This document shows, piece after piece, positions 43,609 to 55,640 of a stretch of 64,000 nucleotides of DNA; the stretch's first letter is position 1, and each line of letters opens with the position of its first letter. The notes beneath the pieces were generated by a model that searched no databases, was not told the origin of the DNA, and saw only the letters and a list, made by a program, of their open reading frames with translations. Origin of the DNA: Macrosoma leucophasiata (taxonomy: Eukaryota > Arthropoda > Insecta > Lepidoptera > Hedylidae); the NCBI GenBank assembly GCA_036365455.1, contig JAWQUS010000017.1, positions 6,138,001 to 6,202,000 of the forward strand. Reading direction: 5' to 3'. The translations under genes and the position numbers were made by a program.

Positions 43609-44345
43609 AAAAACCCGACTACGTGCCTGTAATTTCATGTGACGGAATAAAAAAAATTATATGCACTGCATCTAAAGCGCCTTATCAAGCAAATAAGCTT
43701 CATCGTTATGAAAACTTAGCAATGCATATTCAATGTCTTCAAGTAAAGTGTCTAAGTATTTGAAATGCATAATAGGCTGTCAGAACAATTTATCTGAGAA
43801 CTAAAACAATCCACAATAAAATGTAATTATCATAATAGAAACTACGAAGTTTCAACTATCAGAAGTTCTTGAAACAATATTATAAAACCATTCAAACAGC
43901 GCCCGGGGCTTAAGAGACAGTGAAAACCACTGTGGAAGTAGGGATGCCCGATGATCATCGATTTACGATGAACGCCAGATGTTAGATGATAAAATGTCGA
44001 TGTTTTAACATCGATGTTGCATTAAATAAAACATCGATGTCAGCAGCGACACATAATCGGAATTAGGTCGCGGACACGTCATAATCGTCCGAAATCTACG
44101 AACGCGTCTACATATAGTAAAAAAATATCAAATTCTGATCGCTGTAACATTTAAAAGCATTAATGCGACATCAACGCCATCTAAGCAATTATTTTCGAAG
44201 GCTGGTTCAACTTTATATAACAGCGCAATAGGTTGAAAAGTGCTGCGCTTTCAAAATCATTATTTTTACAGACGATTAACAAAAAGTATTGGACTTTATG
44301 AAGTGTTTCTACGCCCTAATGTTTTAAATCCCAACTTCCCTGCTA

Positions 44346-44536
44346 TCCCTACTAATATTATAAATGCGAAAGTAACTCTGTCTATCTGTCTGTCTGTTAC
44401 CTTTTCACGTCCAAACGACGGAACCGATTTTAATTAAATTTGGTACAGATATAGACCTGACTTTGAGAAATAAAATAGGCTACTTAATTATTTAAAAAAC
44501 GAAATCCACGCGGGCGATTCCGCGGGCAACAGCTAG
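44346..44536 (+). mobile_element. Helitron-like unit, plus
   Basis: Starts TCCCTACTAATATTATAAA, ends GGGCAACAGCTAG, and sits between A and T. The hairpin CGCGG-GCGATT-CCGCG lies ~11 nt before CTAG. Confidence 0.7.
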
Positions 44537-44608
44537 TTTTTAATAAATTCTTAGATTCTTGTGTTAATTAAATATTTCATATAATAATGTGGTTGTTTTA
44601 TTTATTGA

Positions 44609-44977
44609 CTAGCTGACCCGGCAAACTTCGTATTGCCTCACAATGAAATAATGTGTCAAAGGTTTGATAGATATGGAATATTTGTATAGGAAAATGAAAT
44701 TAAATGTAGAGATTCCCGTGGGAATGAGTGATTTTCCCGCAGTAAAAAGTAGCCTAAATGTTGGCCAGGCTTAGTATCTATACACCACAAAAAGGTTCAT
44801 TCGAATCTGTCCAGTATCGTTGGAGATTAGGCTGGACAAAGGGACAAACAGACAGACAAAATTTAAAAATCATTGAAAAGTGTTCTAATACTATTTTAAC
44901 ATCGCCCCCAATTGGTTTTTCATAAATATATACAATGTACAGACACGCGGATTTTACTGTTTTATTATATGTATAGA
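44609..44977 (-). mobile_element. Helitron-like unit, minus
   Basis: On the minus strand TCTATACATATAATAAAA to GAAGTTTGCCGGGTCAGCTAG minus its first base, then T. The copy at 57879 shares this end. Confidence 0.62.
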
Positions 44978-45086
44978 TGATAATCTGTGTAAAAAATATG
45001 TTTTCCTTTCAATGTTTATCGAACATCGAGGCTTTAGCTTCGATGTTGACATCGATCTTTCTAACATCGTGCATCCCTACGTGGAA

Positions 45087-46555
45087 GTTGTAATAAGAAA
45101 AGTGAGATCGCAGTAAGAGGCGGTGAAATAACAAAGTCTTCGAAACATCTGTAAAGTGCCGTTGTATTTCTTTTCAAATCCGACTTTCCAATGGGACAGA
45201 TAGTCACAGGAACGGTACTTGAATTCTATAGACATGTTCGAAGAAGTAATTAAATGACTTGCGAATTCAGCTTTGGTATTTTCTTTTAGTGTATTGCAAT
45301 GTTCGTGAAATTGTTATTCACTGTTTATATCATTAGCATCTAATAATTAACACAATTGACTTAACTATATGTCTGTATTTACAATTAAATAATCATGAAT
45401 CCATCTGGTCACCAGTAGTTGTTCAAACTGCGAACGTGGTTCGATCCATCGTCAGTTGGGGAATAACGGACGGCGGGTAATGGCGGACGCATAGGTTTCA
45501 CTTTGTTAGAGCGAGACAGGGGACATATACCATATGTTTTGTTTTTTTATTATAACTTTGTTATTTCCAAAAAATTATCACTTTTGATCATTTATAAATA
45601 AGGCTGATTACTTTCATTAAAGACTGATTAATAAAAAGCTTTGATGGTTTAATTTGTTCTCGATTTATTTCAGTTTTTCCTTAGATCTTCGCAATTACCC
45701 CACTCTCCCCTATTCCTTTCTACTTTTAAAGGTTCGTTTCAACTCGATGGTTTTTTCCTATTAAGTAACATAAAAAAATACTTTTCAGACTAAAAAATAA
45801 GCGATAAATTCGTGAATTTGTTATAGGCACACTATTTGTTTGCTTCAACAAGAACAACCCAACGATGCTTTAATTACCAGATCTTAAAGTGCCTATGTGT
45901 ACCTAAGTATTTAATAACTAAAATATTGTTGTATTTTTTAAATTCGGCTTTCAATGACAGCAACAGGAAATCGGTACTTGAATGTTATTAAACAATATTA
46001 ACAAGTAGGGTAGGTTAATGTAGTGAATTTTGCGGGTTCTTCTGTTATGTCCGTCAAGACATGAAAGACCGCCGGCGGCGTGTAAACAATTGAAATCAAT
46101 TTTTATATTTTTTTCGCGAGCTGACTGACGGGTTAGTTACCTATTATCATTGGTATTTTTTTTCGTATGTTCGTGATTACCCATTTTAAGTAAAGATGAC
46201 CAGTGACTTGAGAAATAATAAAACTTTGATGCGATATCTTCCCAATGTAAAAGAACACAACGCCAAAGAAAATATGCGACAGAATTCAAGCAATCAAACT
46301 ACATAATCGACAAAACAACAATCGGATGTTTGAGGCCCAATATTTCAATAACGTCACAACACGAATAGGCAATTTCAAATTTAGGGCACACATTTGATAT
46401 TTGAAAAAGCCTACGCCTTCGATGGTCTGGCTAGATGCCAACATGGCCCGCATCGGGCGTAATGTTAGCTATCTCGTATCTGACATTCGCATTTGGGTCA
46501 TAATAATATTTTATCTGTATGATGATATGCCCGTTGGCTTCGAGAGTAGGTGTAA
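45087..46555. other. No feature recognised
   Basis: AT-rich with a short GC island near 46070. Confidence 0.4.
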
Positions 46556-46605
46556 AAAGCGGCCAATTGTGAATCAGACTCGCCCGTGAAGGGATCCGTA
46601 GTAAA
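46556..46605 (+). repeat. Lepidopteran dispersed repeat start
   Basis: AAGCGGCCAATTGTGAATCA, CTCGCCCGTGAAGGGATCCG; relative of the 29205 repeat. Confidence 0.45.
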
Positions 46606-46749
46606 TGTAAGATTTGACTGAATGTTCAAAGTTATGTCAAAAAATTTTTAGGAAATCTTGTTCAAACTAAATTTTTATGAATGTTATTAGGGAGTACTAT
46701 TTTCTTTTCTGTCTTATTTAAAAAGTTGAATGTTAAATGTTATCATACA

Positions 46750-46860
46750 GATCATCCAGGTGACGATAGCGCTGAACACTATCATTTGGCAGCAGAGAGA
46801 TTAGGTATTTAATATATAATAGAGCCTACGCCGTCGAGTTTCGGCATTGGATCTCTAGTA
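46750..46860 (-). repeat. S1, old 5' half
   Basis: AGCGCTGAACACTATCATTT, AGAGCCTACGCCGTCGAG and TTGGATCTCTAG align with S1 with heavy divergence. Confidence 0.55.
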
Positions 46861-47291
46861 TACGCATCGGACTCAAATAATAGGGCTACGTTAACCCTTC
46901 AATGCGTATAAACACAAAGTTTTCGTTCTCAGAACCTTGCACAGACCGTTAAATAAGAAAAAAAAAATATTTCCAACACAACACACATCGAGAATGATCT
47001 TGCATCATTACATACTTATCGTTTGCAAACGATTTAACCACCTGGCTGTTCACACGTCGCACGTTTATACTGTCGACATTTATGATGAATGGGGACCGTG
47101 TTAAGTCCCGCTGGATTAGCCGCTTCTAAACCCACCGAGTCATAGTTTGGGGTGTGGTTTAAGTGAAAAGAAGTGAACTTTGAATTAAGAATACACAATA
47201 AAGAAGAATTATCTTTTGGTGTATGAACTTCATGAAATTGGAGCCTTTTTATATTTTCTTTATAAAGGTTAAAATTGTACTGGTTATTTTA

Positions 47292-47346
47292 GTCATAATT
47301 TATCATCAATGTGAACTGCATGCTTGTTTACCACCATAACTTAAAA
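47292..47346 (+). repeat. S1 3' tail fragment
   Basis: TCATCAATGTGAACTGCATG and CTTGTTTACCACC. Confidence 0.65.
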
Positions 47347-47914
47347 ACTAACACAATTTGAAGAGAAGTCAAATATACTGCGTAGTTATATACGTATTAA
47401 ATCACTAATGTAGCTCAAAACGGATCCATGAATATTTTTGTATTATCGGGTTAACTTTTATGGCACTTCAAACAGTTTTGAAACGAAGTAAGGTGCAGGT
47501 ATGCCTGCAAATAAAATCATTTATCTGACAAAAATTTGAAAAAAGTAGAAAAAAAAATATATATCGTGTGCAGCTTCCTTTTTCAATTACAACGCTAAAT
47601 GCTTCTTACTTGTACCACCGTCACAACGTACGTGAAGAAACGCAAAGTAATTGTAAGGGATAGCCTGGATACAACTGCTTGCCGACGTCTTTATAAACAA
47701 CATGATATTACGGGACAGCTTTTGTAAATTTATGATATGGAGGATAAACACGTGATAATGTACTCGTTTCGCTGATTACGGTTTTACTGTGATTTTATAC
47801 AGTCGTTGAATATATCCAGTTATTATGGTTTTTGTGATCTTTCGTCAGTATGGGGTATGTAAGCCTTTGTTAGGCTTGCTTGGAAATTTAATAAAAAGTA
47901 GACTTCGGGCAGAA

Positions 47915-47990
47915 ATCACACCTGCAAACTCAGGATAACTGTAAAAAGTTCTACCGTTTTACCACTAAACTACCTCAGCTCAAGCTACCG
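47915..47990 (-). repeat. tRNA-derived SINE-B head, degenerate
   Basis: Minus strand AGCTGAGGTAGTTTAGTGGT resembles box A. Box B is not intact. Confidence 0.4.
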
Positions 47991-48057
47991 GAGCAATTCC
48001 TCTCGCAGATGTAAAATTTTATTTTAAACTTTTTGTAAATTAGTTTTGAAGTTATTG

Positions 48058-48262
48058 ATGACTTGGTTAGTCCAGCGATGTGAGACGACTGTTGATTAGA
48101 ACGCGATTTCAATCCCCGCACCGGGACTAATATTTGTATGGCCTACAGATATTTGTTTCGGGTCTGGCTGTTTGTGTATGTTTTGTGTACAATGGCACCC
48201 ACGACACAGGTTAATACCTACCTTGTGTGGGGCTGTGAGTGTAAGAGTATTTATTTATTCAA
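48058..48262 (+). repeat. tRNA-derived SINE-A, copy 3
   Basis: GGTTAGTCCAGCGATGTGAG, a degraded box B (ATTTCAATCCCC), GATATTTGTTTCGGGTCTGG and GGCACCCACGACACAGG. Confidence 0.8.
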
Positions 48263-48929
48263 GGAAGTAGACGAAAATTGACCATTATCCTCGTCCGCCG
48301 TATGGCCAACGTTACTAGGGCTAATTACCTATTAGAATCCATACTTATAACTTATTTTTAGAAACGTACCGTAAATCCAATGACAATATCAACGTCAGTT
48401 TTGTATCAAAACATTAATTACCTGATTCCACGGCGATCAATCTTGGACAGGAACGATAAATAATAAGGGTTCGATTTATGAACGAAGGCCTGATTTATTC
48501 TCGAACGTTCTGCTAGTATTAGAACAGCTTGCCTTAGTGATGGATGCTGACGTGGCTACAATAACTGGATAAGTTTAGCTTATTTTTAGGGTTCTGTCTA
48601 TCTCAATAGAATAAGACAGAACTCTTATAAGATCACTTGTGCATCTGTCTGTCAGTTACAGCCGATTTTCTACAAAAGTACTTGATCAATTTTGTTAAAA
48701 TTTGGTGTCAGTCGGTTTTCTCATAAAGTCCTGCGCCGATTGAGATGAAATTTGGTACACAAATACATCATGTAAATCAGTGACCCAATTTTCCTCCAAT
48801 GAGGGCGATGGGGTCGTCACGTCCCGCCTTCAATTTCAAAATATGGGAGACGAATTATTATTATAACTTGTATATAAATGGCCCGTAAATAACACCAATC
48901 GATGACTAGAGCCAAAGTTGCACTGCCCC

Positions 48930-49023
48930 TAATCGCAACGCCCTAAGCCGAGGTTCAGACCCACAAGGGTCTGTCTGGGTCCGAAGCTCGGCTGCGCAAC
49001 CGCCTTAGGGGTTGCGATAACTT
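48930..49023. repeat. GC-rich imperfect palindrome
   Basis: CTAATCGCAACGCCCTAAG opposes CTTAGGGGTTGCGATAA. The inner arms CCGAGGTTCAGACCCA and TGGGTCCGAAGCTCGG pair with two mismatches. Confidence 0.65.
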
Positions 49024-50650
49024 TATTTAGACTAAGAGCGCTTGCCGATTACCCTGTATTGTCCATAAGGCGCCATCTAGTGGAATTGACGAAACACCTA
49101 AAGTGCTTGTCTTGTACGGAAGATGGCGTGTCAATTGAATTACATCCCACATACGTAGTTTTCTCAAGAGTTGGCATGTATACAACTTCCCAACATTAAT
49201 CGTTAGACCGCGGCCCGCCAGACGCTATCACCTCGCCTCGGTCGGAGGTGTCTCCCTTTTCGTCAAAGGAACACTTCTACCCGTTCTTCCACAACCCGGT
49301 GAAGGAGACAAGTGCCGTCGTGAGACGTGCCGCCTACATGAGGCCATTCAAAAACAAAAAATAAAATCCCGTAAATAAAGCAACATCCTTTCTTTGTGAG
49401 AGAATATAAATAAACGTTTTATTATAATGATTAATTCCACGATTGCCATTTAAGATGCTTTGTTAGTGAATGTAGGTATATTTGGAAATAAATAATTTCC
49501 GGCTTCGACGAAACGTGTAATAATGGGAAATATCGAATGGCTGCGAGGAAATTACCCGGCGAAACCTAATATGGCTATGTGTTGAGGAAGTTGGAGATAA
49601 TTGCATGCCTTAGTGTTTGTTTTGTTTTAGGATTAAAACAATATTATCTATGAGTACCAACAGGTCAGACTCAAACTCAGGTTCAAACTCCTAGTATGCA
49701 CTAAAAAACATTAAACATGATGATGTTTCGCAACTCGTCGCATAAAATATGCATTGCGATTTGTCTTGTTGGTGCTGGCGTTCGCACTGCTGTTAAACCT
49801 ATCATTTTAGTGAAAGAAAAATCTCAAGATTTGTTGTTGTCTTTTGATCATGTTTCTTTACAAATTTGTCTAAGTTAACGTTTGCATTGTCGCTATACAA
49901 ATCACACAATTTGTCTAATTTAGTGTTTTTAAGTTTTCCGAACCATCTGGTAGATACGAAACATGTAGTGTATGTGATCCGTGACCCTGAGTGTAAATCT
50001 AACAACCTAATCAAACAACATGTTCCAAGACTTCTTATTGATAAAACTTGTTGCAATTCAAATCTTTTGAATTGATTCAGTAAGAATTGATGATTGAGAA
50101 TGGCATCAAATTACCAGTAACAATCTACATGCACCCGCGTGGGGGTGGGTAGTTAAGTAAAACAAAAGTTGTTAAAATAGTAACCATTAAAACCGGTTGC
50201 AACATCGGAACAATTGTCAAGCTCGTAGCCTTGACCGGCGACGCGAGAAAAGTGTGCAGAGTGAAGTGGTGCTCATGTGCGCTCGTGTGTTGGCTAAATT
50301 GATGCATCTCATATTTATATTTAACTTTAATGTTAAATACCTTATCTACTGTACTCTTAGAAATGAGAACGTGTCTCTCTTTAATTTCTTCAATCCAATG
50401 CTGGGTTGCATTATATTTGTTTAATTTTAACTTTGTTAAAGTACCGGTTAAGTTAAAAAAAATGAGTTGCATCATTTGAAAATTGTTAAATAACGTCATA
50501 TTTAACTTAACCCTAACTGGCCGAGTTGCGCTGGATAATAACCTCAAAATTGTCTGTCAGTTTAACTGGATGGAATGGAATCTGTCAACCTTTAACAGTG
50601 TCAAAAATACGTTGGTTCAATGTATTCTGCAGTAAAAGCAGTAACTGTTG
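49024..50650. other. No gene recognised
   Basis: A 140-codon minus frame at 50547-50125 has no recognisable domain. GC-rich patch at 49200-49340. Nothing was supported. Confidence 0.4.
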
Positions 50651-50653
50651 TAG

Positions 50654-50950
50654 TAGTAACACATGTTCGGATTTGGTACGGAGCGGACAGTGGATTCTGT
50701 ACGCTCCGAACCAAATCTGGCCGTGTGTAGATTAGTCCGGTCGACTAATTATTATTAATCAAGTCCGAAGCGGTCTGCTCGCGCGGGTTTGGTCGGCGGA
50801 TTCGGTCCGCCGTACTGAACTCGGACGTCTGTTACTACTATTAAAGTTAATGTTACTGACCCGCTCGCGCTACACACGACCGGATTCAATCCGCCGTACC
50901 GAACCCGGAACGACCGGATTCGGTCCGCCGTACCAATACGTGTGTTACTA
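50654..50950. mobile_element. MITE-like unit with repeated GGATTCGGTCCGCCGTAC motifs
   Basis: The ends TAGTAACACA and TGTGTTACTA are inverted. The GC motif occurs at 50795-50815, 50880-50899 and 50914-50934, and reversed near 50672-50690. Confidence 0.6.
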
Positions 50951-51310
50951 TTAAAGTTATTTTTACTATTATTGTTAAATTTGACAAAAACTATAACTTT
51001 AACAAACATTTTGTTGTAATTGAACCCTATTCTAGTAACTAAGTAGATTTTTAGCATTTTTATTTAGACTTCTTGTTTTTAATATGCTTAGTAGAAAAAT
51101 CTACTTTATTACATTCTTTGGGCTGTGATAAATCACTGTAAACTGTCACTTCAATGTCAACAACATTTCCTTATTGTATTGGGTCGACTAAGAATGCTCA
51201 AGTCTCCCTACATCCCCTTTACATTTACTACAATATAAAAGTCCGCGGATTCTTTATTGAACGGCATCAATCTTTATACTTTCATTGTATATAATATTTT
51301 AGCGGTATTA

Positions 51311-51625
51311 TCTATACAAATAAATAAAATTGGAGTATCTGTTTGTAATATTAAAATAACCGCTTGTTACTAAATGCATATGTGTCTTTACACGGTACAT
51401 ATACCAAAACTATTTTTTTTACAATTTTTGTCTGTCTGTCTGTCTATCTGTTCCGGCTAATCTTGGGAACGGCTGGACCAATTTTAACGGGCCTTTCACT
51501 GCCAGATAGCTGATGTAATAAGGAGTAACTTAGGCTACTTTTATACAAGCTGCGCCCTCGATTTCGTACGGGTAGTACTGAACAATCATAAATTCTAACG
51601 CAAACGGAGTCGCGGGCACAGCTAG
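51311..51625 (+). mobile_element. Helitron-like unit, plus
   Basis: Starts TCTATACAAATAAATAAAAT after A and ends GCGGGCACAGCTAG before T. Contains a TGTCTGTCTGTCTGTC run. Sister of 57215-57525. Confidence 0.72.
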
Positions 51626-51720
51626 TGTGTAATAAAATGTATTGCTAGTGTGTAATTAATACCAGTTTATTAAATAAACACGCTTGCAATAGAAACTACA
51701 ATATTTTCTTTGCTGACCTA

Positions 51721-51760
51721 CTAGCCAACCCGGTGAACTTCATACCGTTAACGGAGATTT
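51721..51760 (-). repeat. Helitron-like end, degenerate
   Basis: CTAGCCAACCCGGTGAACTT resembles the CTAGCTGACCCGGCAAA ends at 44609 and 57879. Confidence 0.45.
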
Positions 51761-52091
51761 TCAAAGATTTGCTATTATTTTTTAATATTTATACTTAAAA
51801 ACCGGACGATAGGGAATCCCTAAAATAAATATTTGTCCAATTTGGTGCAGTCGTATGGAAGTTACGCTTACAAATATTACGGTCATTCATTCTTATTTAT
51901 ATTGAAGGTATAGAATGGAAGACATCTTGCCAGATTTACTGCAAACGAAATCTTCCATTAAGTCGATTCCTTGATTTTTAGGGTCCCGTTGTGCCTATAA
52001 GGAATAGTTTCATCCATCCGTTCGTCTGTGACATTATCCATTTTATCTCAAAGATTCTCAATACTGCTCCTAGAAAGCTGTTATTTAACTC

Positions 52092-52339
52092 CATAGAGCA
52101 ACGCGGCCCGCCGGTCGCGGTGGACGGTCATTTTTTGCGGGGGAAATGCGTGTGATACACACGCACACTACAAAAATCGTATCTTACTACGAAACTCACT
52201 CCTTGACTTTAACAAAATACAGAAACAATTTTACGCATACATTTAAAGATCTAGGCGACAGGTATAGGCCCATTTGGGCTTGTACATTGACAGAGGGGAA
52301 AGCCTGCATATGGCTACTCCCCTCCGGTGTTACTCTATG
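52092..52339 (+). mobile_element. hAT-like MITE, copy 3, 8-bp target duplication
   Basis: CATAGAGCAACGCGGCCCGC to CCGGTGTTACTCTATG. Perfect 8-bp duplication TTTAACTC at 52084-52091 and 52340-52347. Confidence 0.85.
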
Positions 52340-52486
52340 TTTAACTCGCATACACATATAAGTTATTCCGATAAAGTGGTCGGTGGAAGCCGCGGAAGCT
52401 TAAATAATAATCAATACCTGTCATTGTTTCTTCATCACAAAAATATATCTATTGAACATTTTACCAATAATCCGTAATAAAATTCT

Positions 52487-52725
52487 AATTTAACAAATAA
52501 AATACGTTTTCTCGTTCAAAACCACCTCCATTTTGCGTCGTTAAGCCGATCAGCACTACCGTTTCCTCGCCGTCATTCCTACTCCATTACGGTCAACGCT
52601 CGTAAACTATTTTCCGCTTTTCCCCTGGGATCGTGAGTCGGGGCAATACGATATAGCTCTGTGGCACGACAAGGATAAAATATAACTTCACATTTGTTAA
52701 ATATCTGTTGTCATGCATTTTTCAC
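52487..52725 (+). repeat. Local duplication, copy 1
   Basis: Shares CTCCATTACGGTCAACGCTC, CTTTTCCCCTGGGATCGTGA and GGGGCAATACGATATAG with 53215-53445, same orientation, 728 bp apart. The GC-rich core is best conserved. Confidence 0.85.
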
Positions 52726-53214
52726 TGCAATAAACCATAATATTTTATTTGAGCTATTCTGAGAAAAAATAATCTTTAATCTTTCATTAATCTTAATCTT
52801 TATTTTGCAACAAAAAATGACATGTTTACTTAATATAAATTAATCTAAAACATAGTCACTTATTTTATACTTTTAATTGTTAGAATGTTTCAATAGCTTG
52901 GTAACTGTTGAGGAATAAAGTGGGAATAAAGTTCAAGTATTTCGTATGAATAGCGGGAAACGCAATAAATTCTCAAAGTATTATCAAGTACGTAACTGAA
53001 GCTGTATTAACAGTATTTATTTGCCTATTTTATTATCTACGTACCTATTTACGTTAGACTTACGCGATTTTTCTAACATTCTTTCATAATAACTCACACC
53101 AATTGTATTTTACGGAATTCAAAATCGTTTAAGTTGCGTGCCGCTTGACCCAATACTATAGGGTTTTTAAAACTGGAAAATTGTTTTTAACACCAAATTG
53201 TAAATCTTAAAATG

Positions 53215-53445
53215 CCAATTTAGCAAATAAAATACGTTTCGCTGTTCAAAACAACCGCCATTTTGCGTCGTAAGCCGATCAGCACCATCGTTTCCTCGCC
53301 GTAATTCCTACTCCATTACGGTCAACGCTCGAAATGTATTTCCCGCTTTTCCCCTGGGATCGTGAGCCGGGGCAATACGATATAGTTCCTTGGCATGTCA
53401 TGGTAAAAATATACCTTCATATATTTTGTCATGCATTTTCAACAT
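53215..53445 (+). repeat. Local duplication, copy 2
   Basis: Second copy of the block at 52487. The intervening 52726-53214 is single copy as far as seen. Confidence 0.85.
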
Positions 53446-53682
53446 AATTGCAATGGGAACCGTAATAATAATACATTTTTTTAAGATGTCCAAGAGATAT
53501 CGTGATAGATATACACTGGAATCATTTTTTTCAGTTTTCAGTAAATTGATTTCTTAATCATGGCTATGGAGAATTTTCGAGTTCAAATCAGAACGCTACT
53601 AAGTCGTTTTTAAACCATCTTACTGTCATTATTGAAATTTGTGATATTTTTTAAAAGAAAAATGGTTAGAAATAATTGAGGA

Positions 53683-53780
53683 GGGGCTTGAACCCACGAC
53701 CACTGGGATCTCTACTCCAGTCCAGCCGCTCCCCCAACTGATCTACCGAAGTCCACACCTGACCGTTGAATTTTTCCTTC
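53683..53780 (-). repeat. tRNA-derived SINE-B head
   Basis: Minus strand GGACTTCGGTAGATCAGTTG (box A), AGCGGCTGGACTGGAGTAGA, and GTGGGTTCAAGCCCC (box B). Confidence 0.7.
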
Positions 53781-54481
53781 ACATTTATTGCATTGCTTTG
53801 GGGTGGTAGTAGCAACATCTATTGCTAACAATGCTAATCAGACAAGACAATGCCTAATCATTTCAAAATGAGAATTTTACGTTTTTTTTTGTCGAACTTA
53901 CAGTAGTTATACGTTTCCAAACCCATACGTATGTATACACGAAACCTTTAAATCCCAGTCAGTATAAAGCCAATTGCAAATGGCATGCAATTTTACCTCA
54001 AAACGAAACCAGATTCTGTTCAGTATTAGATGGCACGTGTAATGAAGCTTTTACAGGACTATACGAACACACGCCTTCAATCTCATTGCCCTTATTGCTT
54101 TATGGTAAAGCCTTGGCGTAGACAAGGCTGAATAAGATTTAATTATACCATCACATTTGAAATGAAACACGATTTCAATACAGTATACCACGTTTCTAGT
54201 GATTCGATGCCAAACAATGCGGAATGGAATGTAAATCAATTAAGTGAGATATTTCCTTGATCCTTTGTCAAATATTATTATCGCTACAATCAATTCTCAT
54301 GGATTAATTATAGGAATTTGGTTAAAGTAATATGACTTCACACCCTCTTGTGTTTTCTCAAGTGGGGAGGTAAAGCCGTACAAATTAATGTAGTCATTGT
54401 TCACAATACGCAATTTAATATAAAGAGCGAGTCTATTAACATTTCTCGATATAGGTAAATTATTTAGAATCGACTAAATAA

Positions 54482-54660
54482 TCTATAATATAAAAATAAG
54501 TCGGGTTTTCCTTCCTGACGCTATAACTCCAGAACGCACGAACCGATTTCCACGGGTTTGCATTCGTTGGAAAGGTCTCGGGCTCCGTGAGGTTTATAGC
54601 AAAGAAAATTCAGGATTATAAAACGACATCCACGCGGGCGTAGCCGCGAGCAACGGCTAG
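54482..54660 (+). mobile_element. Helitron-like unit, plus, 179 bp
   Basis: Starts TCTATAATATAAAAATAAG after A and ends CAACGGCTAG before T. Hairpin CGCGG/CCGCG just upstream of the end. Confidence 0.7.
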
Positions 54661-54726
54661 TTAAATATAAATATTCGACCTTGAAGTTTTTTAGAAGAGA
54701 TCTTGCTAAGTGATAGCCTTAATCAA

Positions 54727-54847
54727 TATCTTTAGTAAGAGAGTAAAAATCGAGTATAAATAAAGTCGTGCCCGCGACTTTATCCGCGTAGAATTTAACA
54801 AAATTATTGTTTAGTGTCTAAGCGGACGTAGTCGTGGATACAGCTAG
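54727..54847 (+). repeat. Helitron-like 3' part
   Basis: GCGGACGTAGTCGTGGATAC then AGCTAG and T. The 5' end is unclear. Confidence 0.45.
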
Positions 54848-55099
54848 TAATTAATATGACGAGATGAGAAATTATGTAATTGGATTGGTATCGTTACTAT
54901 GTAACCTGTTTCAAACGTAATGCAACAAAATTTATAATCTTATCTTCTGATATTTACCAAAGTCCAATTACTTTTGAAAAATAAATGGGGCCTTCCACAT
55001 TGTTCACGTGGTTTCATGGAAAAAGGAAACATTCATATTAAAAAATAAGTCAACGCAGTAAATCGGTTTTTAGGCAAACTGTTTAAACTGCGTTAATTT

Positions 55100-55480
55100 T
55101 CATGCTAAATCCATGCTTACGACGGCTATATAGTGTGTCAAAAATTGTACGACATTATGCGCAAAACACGTATTTTTTGGCTGAAAGTTGCAAACGTCCC
55201 TAGTGGCCGATTTGAATAATGACCCAAAATTACCGTGTCCATATTCATCAGGCAGATTATTTATCGTGGCTTGAAACAAGGATCGGCGACTGGAGGCGTC
55301 AGTAACTTCTTGAATTATAGCCCCTTGGTCCAACTCGGCTTATAGTTCGCGTTGATAAATATTTGAAGTTGTCTCCAGAAAGTCTTTCCTTTTTTAAGGC
55401 GACTTTTTTGTTCAATTACACTTTAATATTGTGTGCGGTTACGTAAAATATCTTTTCAACCGCTTCTTTTAAAATTGAAT
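55100..55480 (-). repeat. Duplicated segment F, copy 1, with a 77-codon frame of unknown identity
   Basis: The minus frame includes QGAIIQEVTDASSRRSLFQA and TINNLPDEYGHG. Part of it (55242-55480) recurs at 56945-57125, where EAIIQEVTDGSSRLTLFQA is encoded. There is no ATG (the first candidate is TTG). Could be an exon or transposon remnant. Confidence 0.6.
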
Positions 55481-55640
55481 ACTCAATTGATTTTTAAATA
55501 TGTCATTTTGGGTAGTGGGTAGTGAATGCAAGAGTTACATTTTCTTAACTACTCATTGAATTCAGTGCAGTTCGTAACGAGATGGTTGGGTCTCCAAAAT
55601 TATTATATCCATATTAAGTAGATAGCTATATTATATTCGT

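Larger units (their letters stand above)
43939..45078 (+). mobile_element. hAT-like non-autonomous element with nested insertions
   Basis: Ends are TAGGGATGCCCGATGATCAT on the left, and on the right the reverse complement of CATCGTGCATCCCTA. GTGGAAG flanks it with a variable first base: TGTGGAAG (43931-43938) and CGTGGAAG (45079-45086). The interior has repeated ACATCGATGTT motifs. No transposase was seen. Two Helitron-like units lie inside. Confidence 0.8.

Noticed and set aside
46401..46589. 62-codon frame
   Set aside because: Its 3' end is a dispersed lepidopteran repeat (GCGGCCAATTGTGAATCAGA), so coding is unlikely.
50125..50547. 140-codon minus-strand frame
   Set aside because: No ATG-supported domain, no signal peptide or conserved motif was recognised; AT-rich composition makes long frames likely by chance.
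52487..53445. LTR pair hypothesis for the duplicated GC block
   Set aside because: The copies do not start TG and end CA, no primer site or coding lies between, and only ~490 bp separates them.
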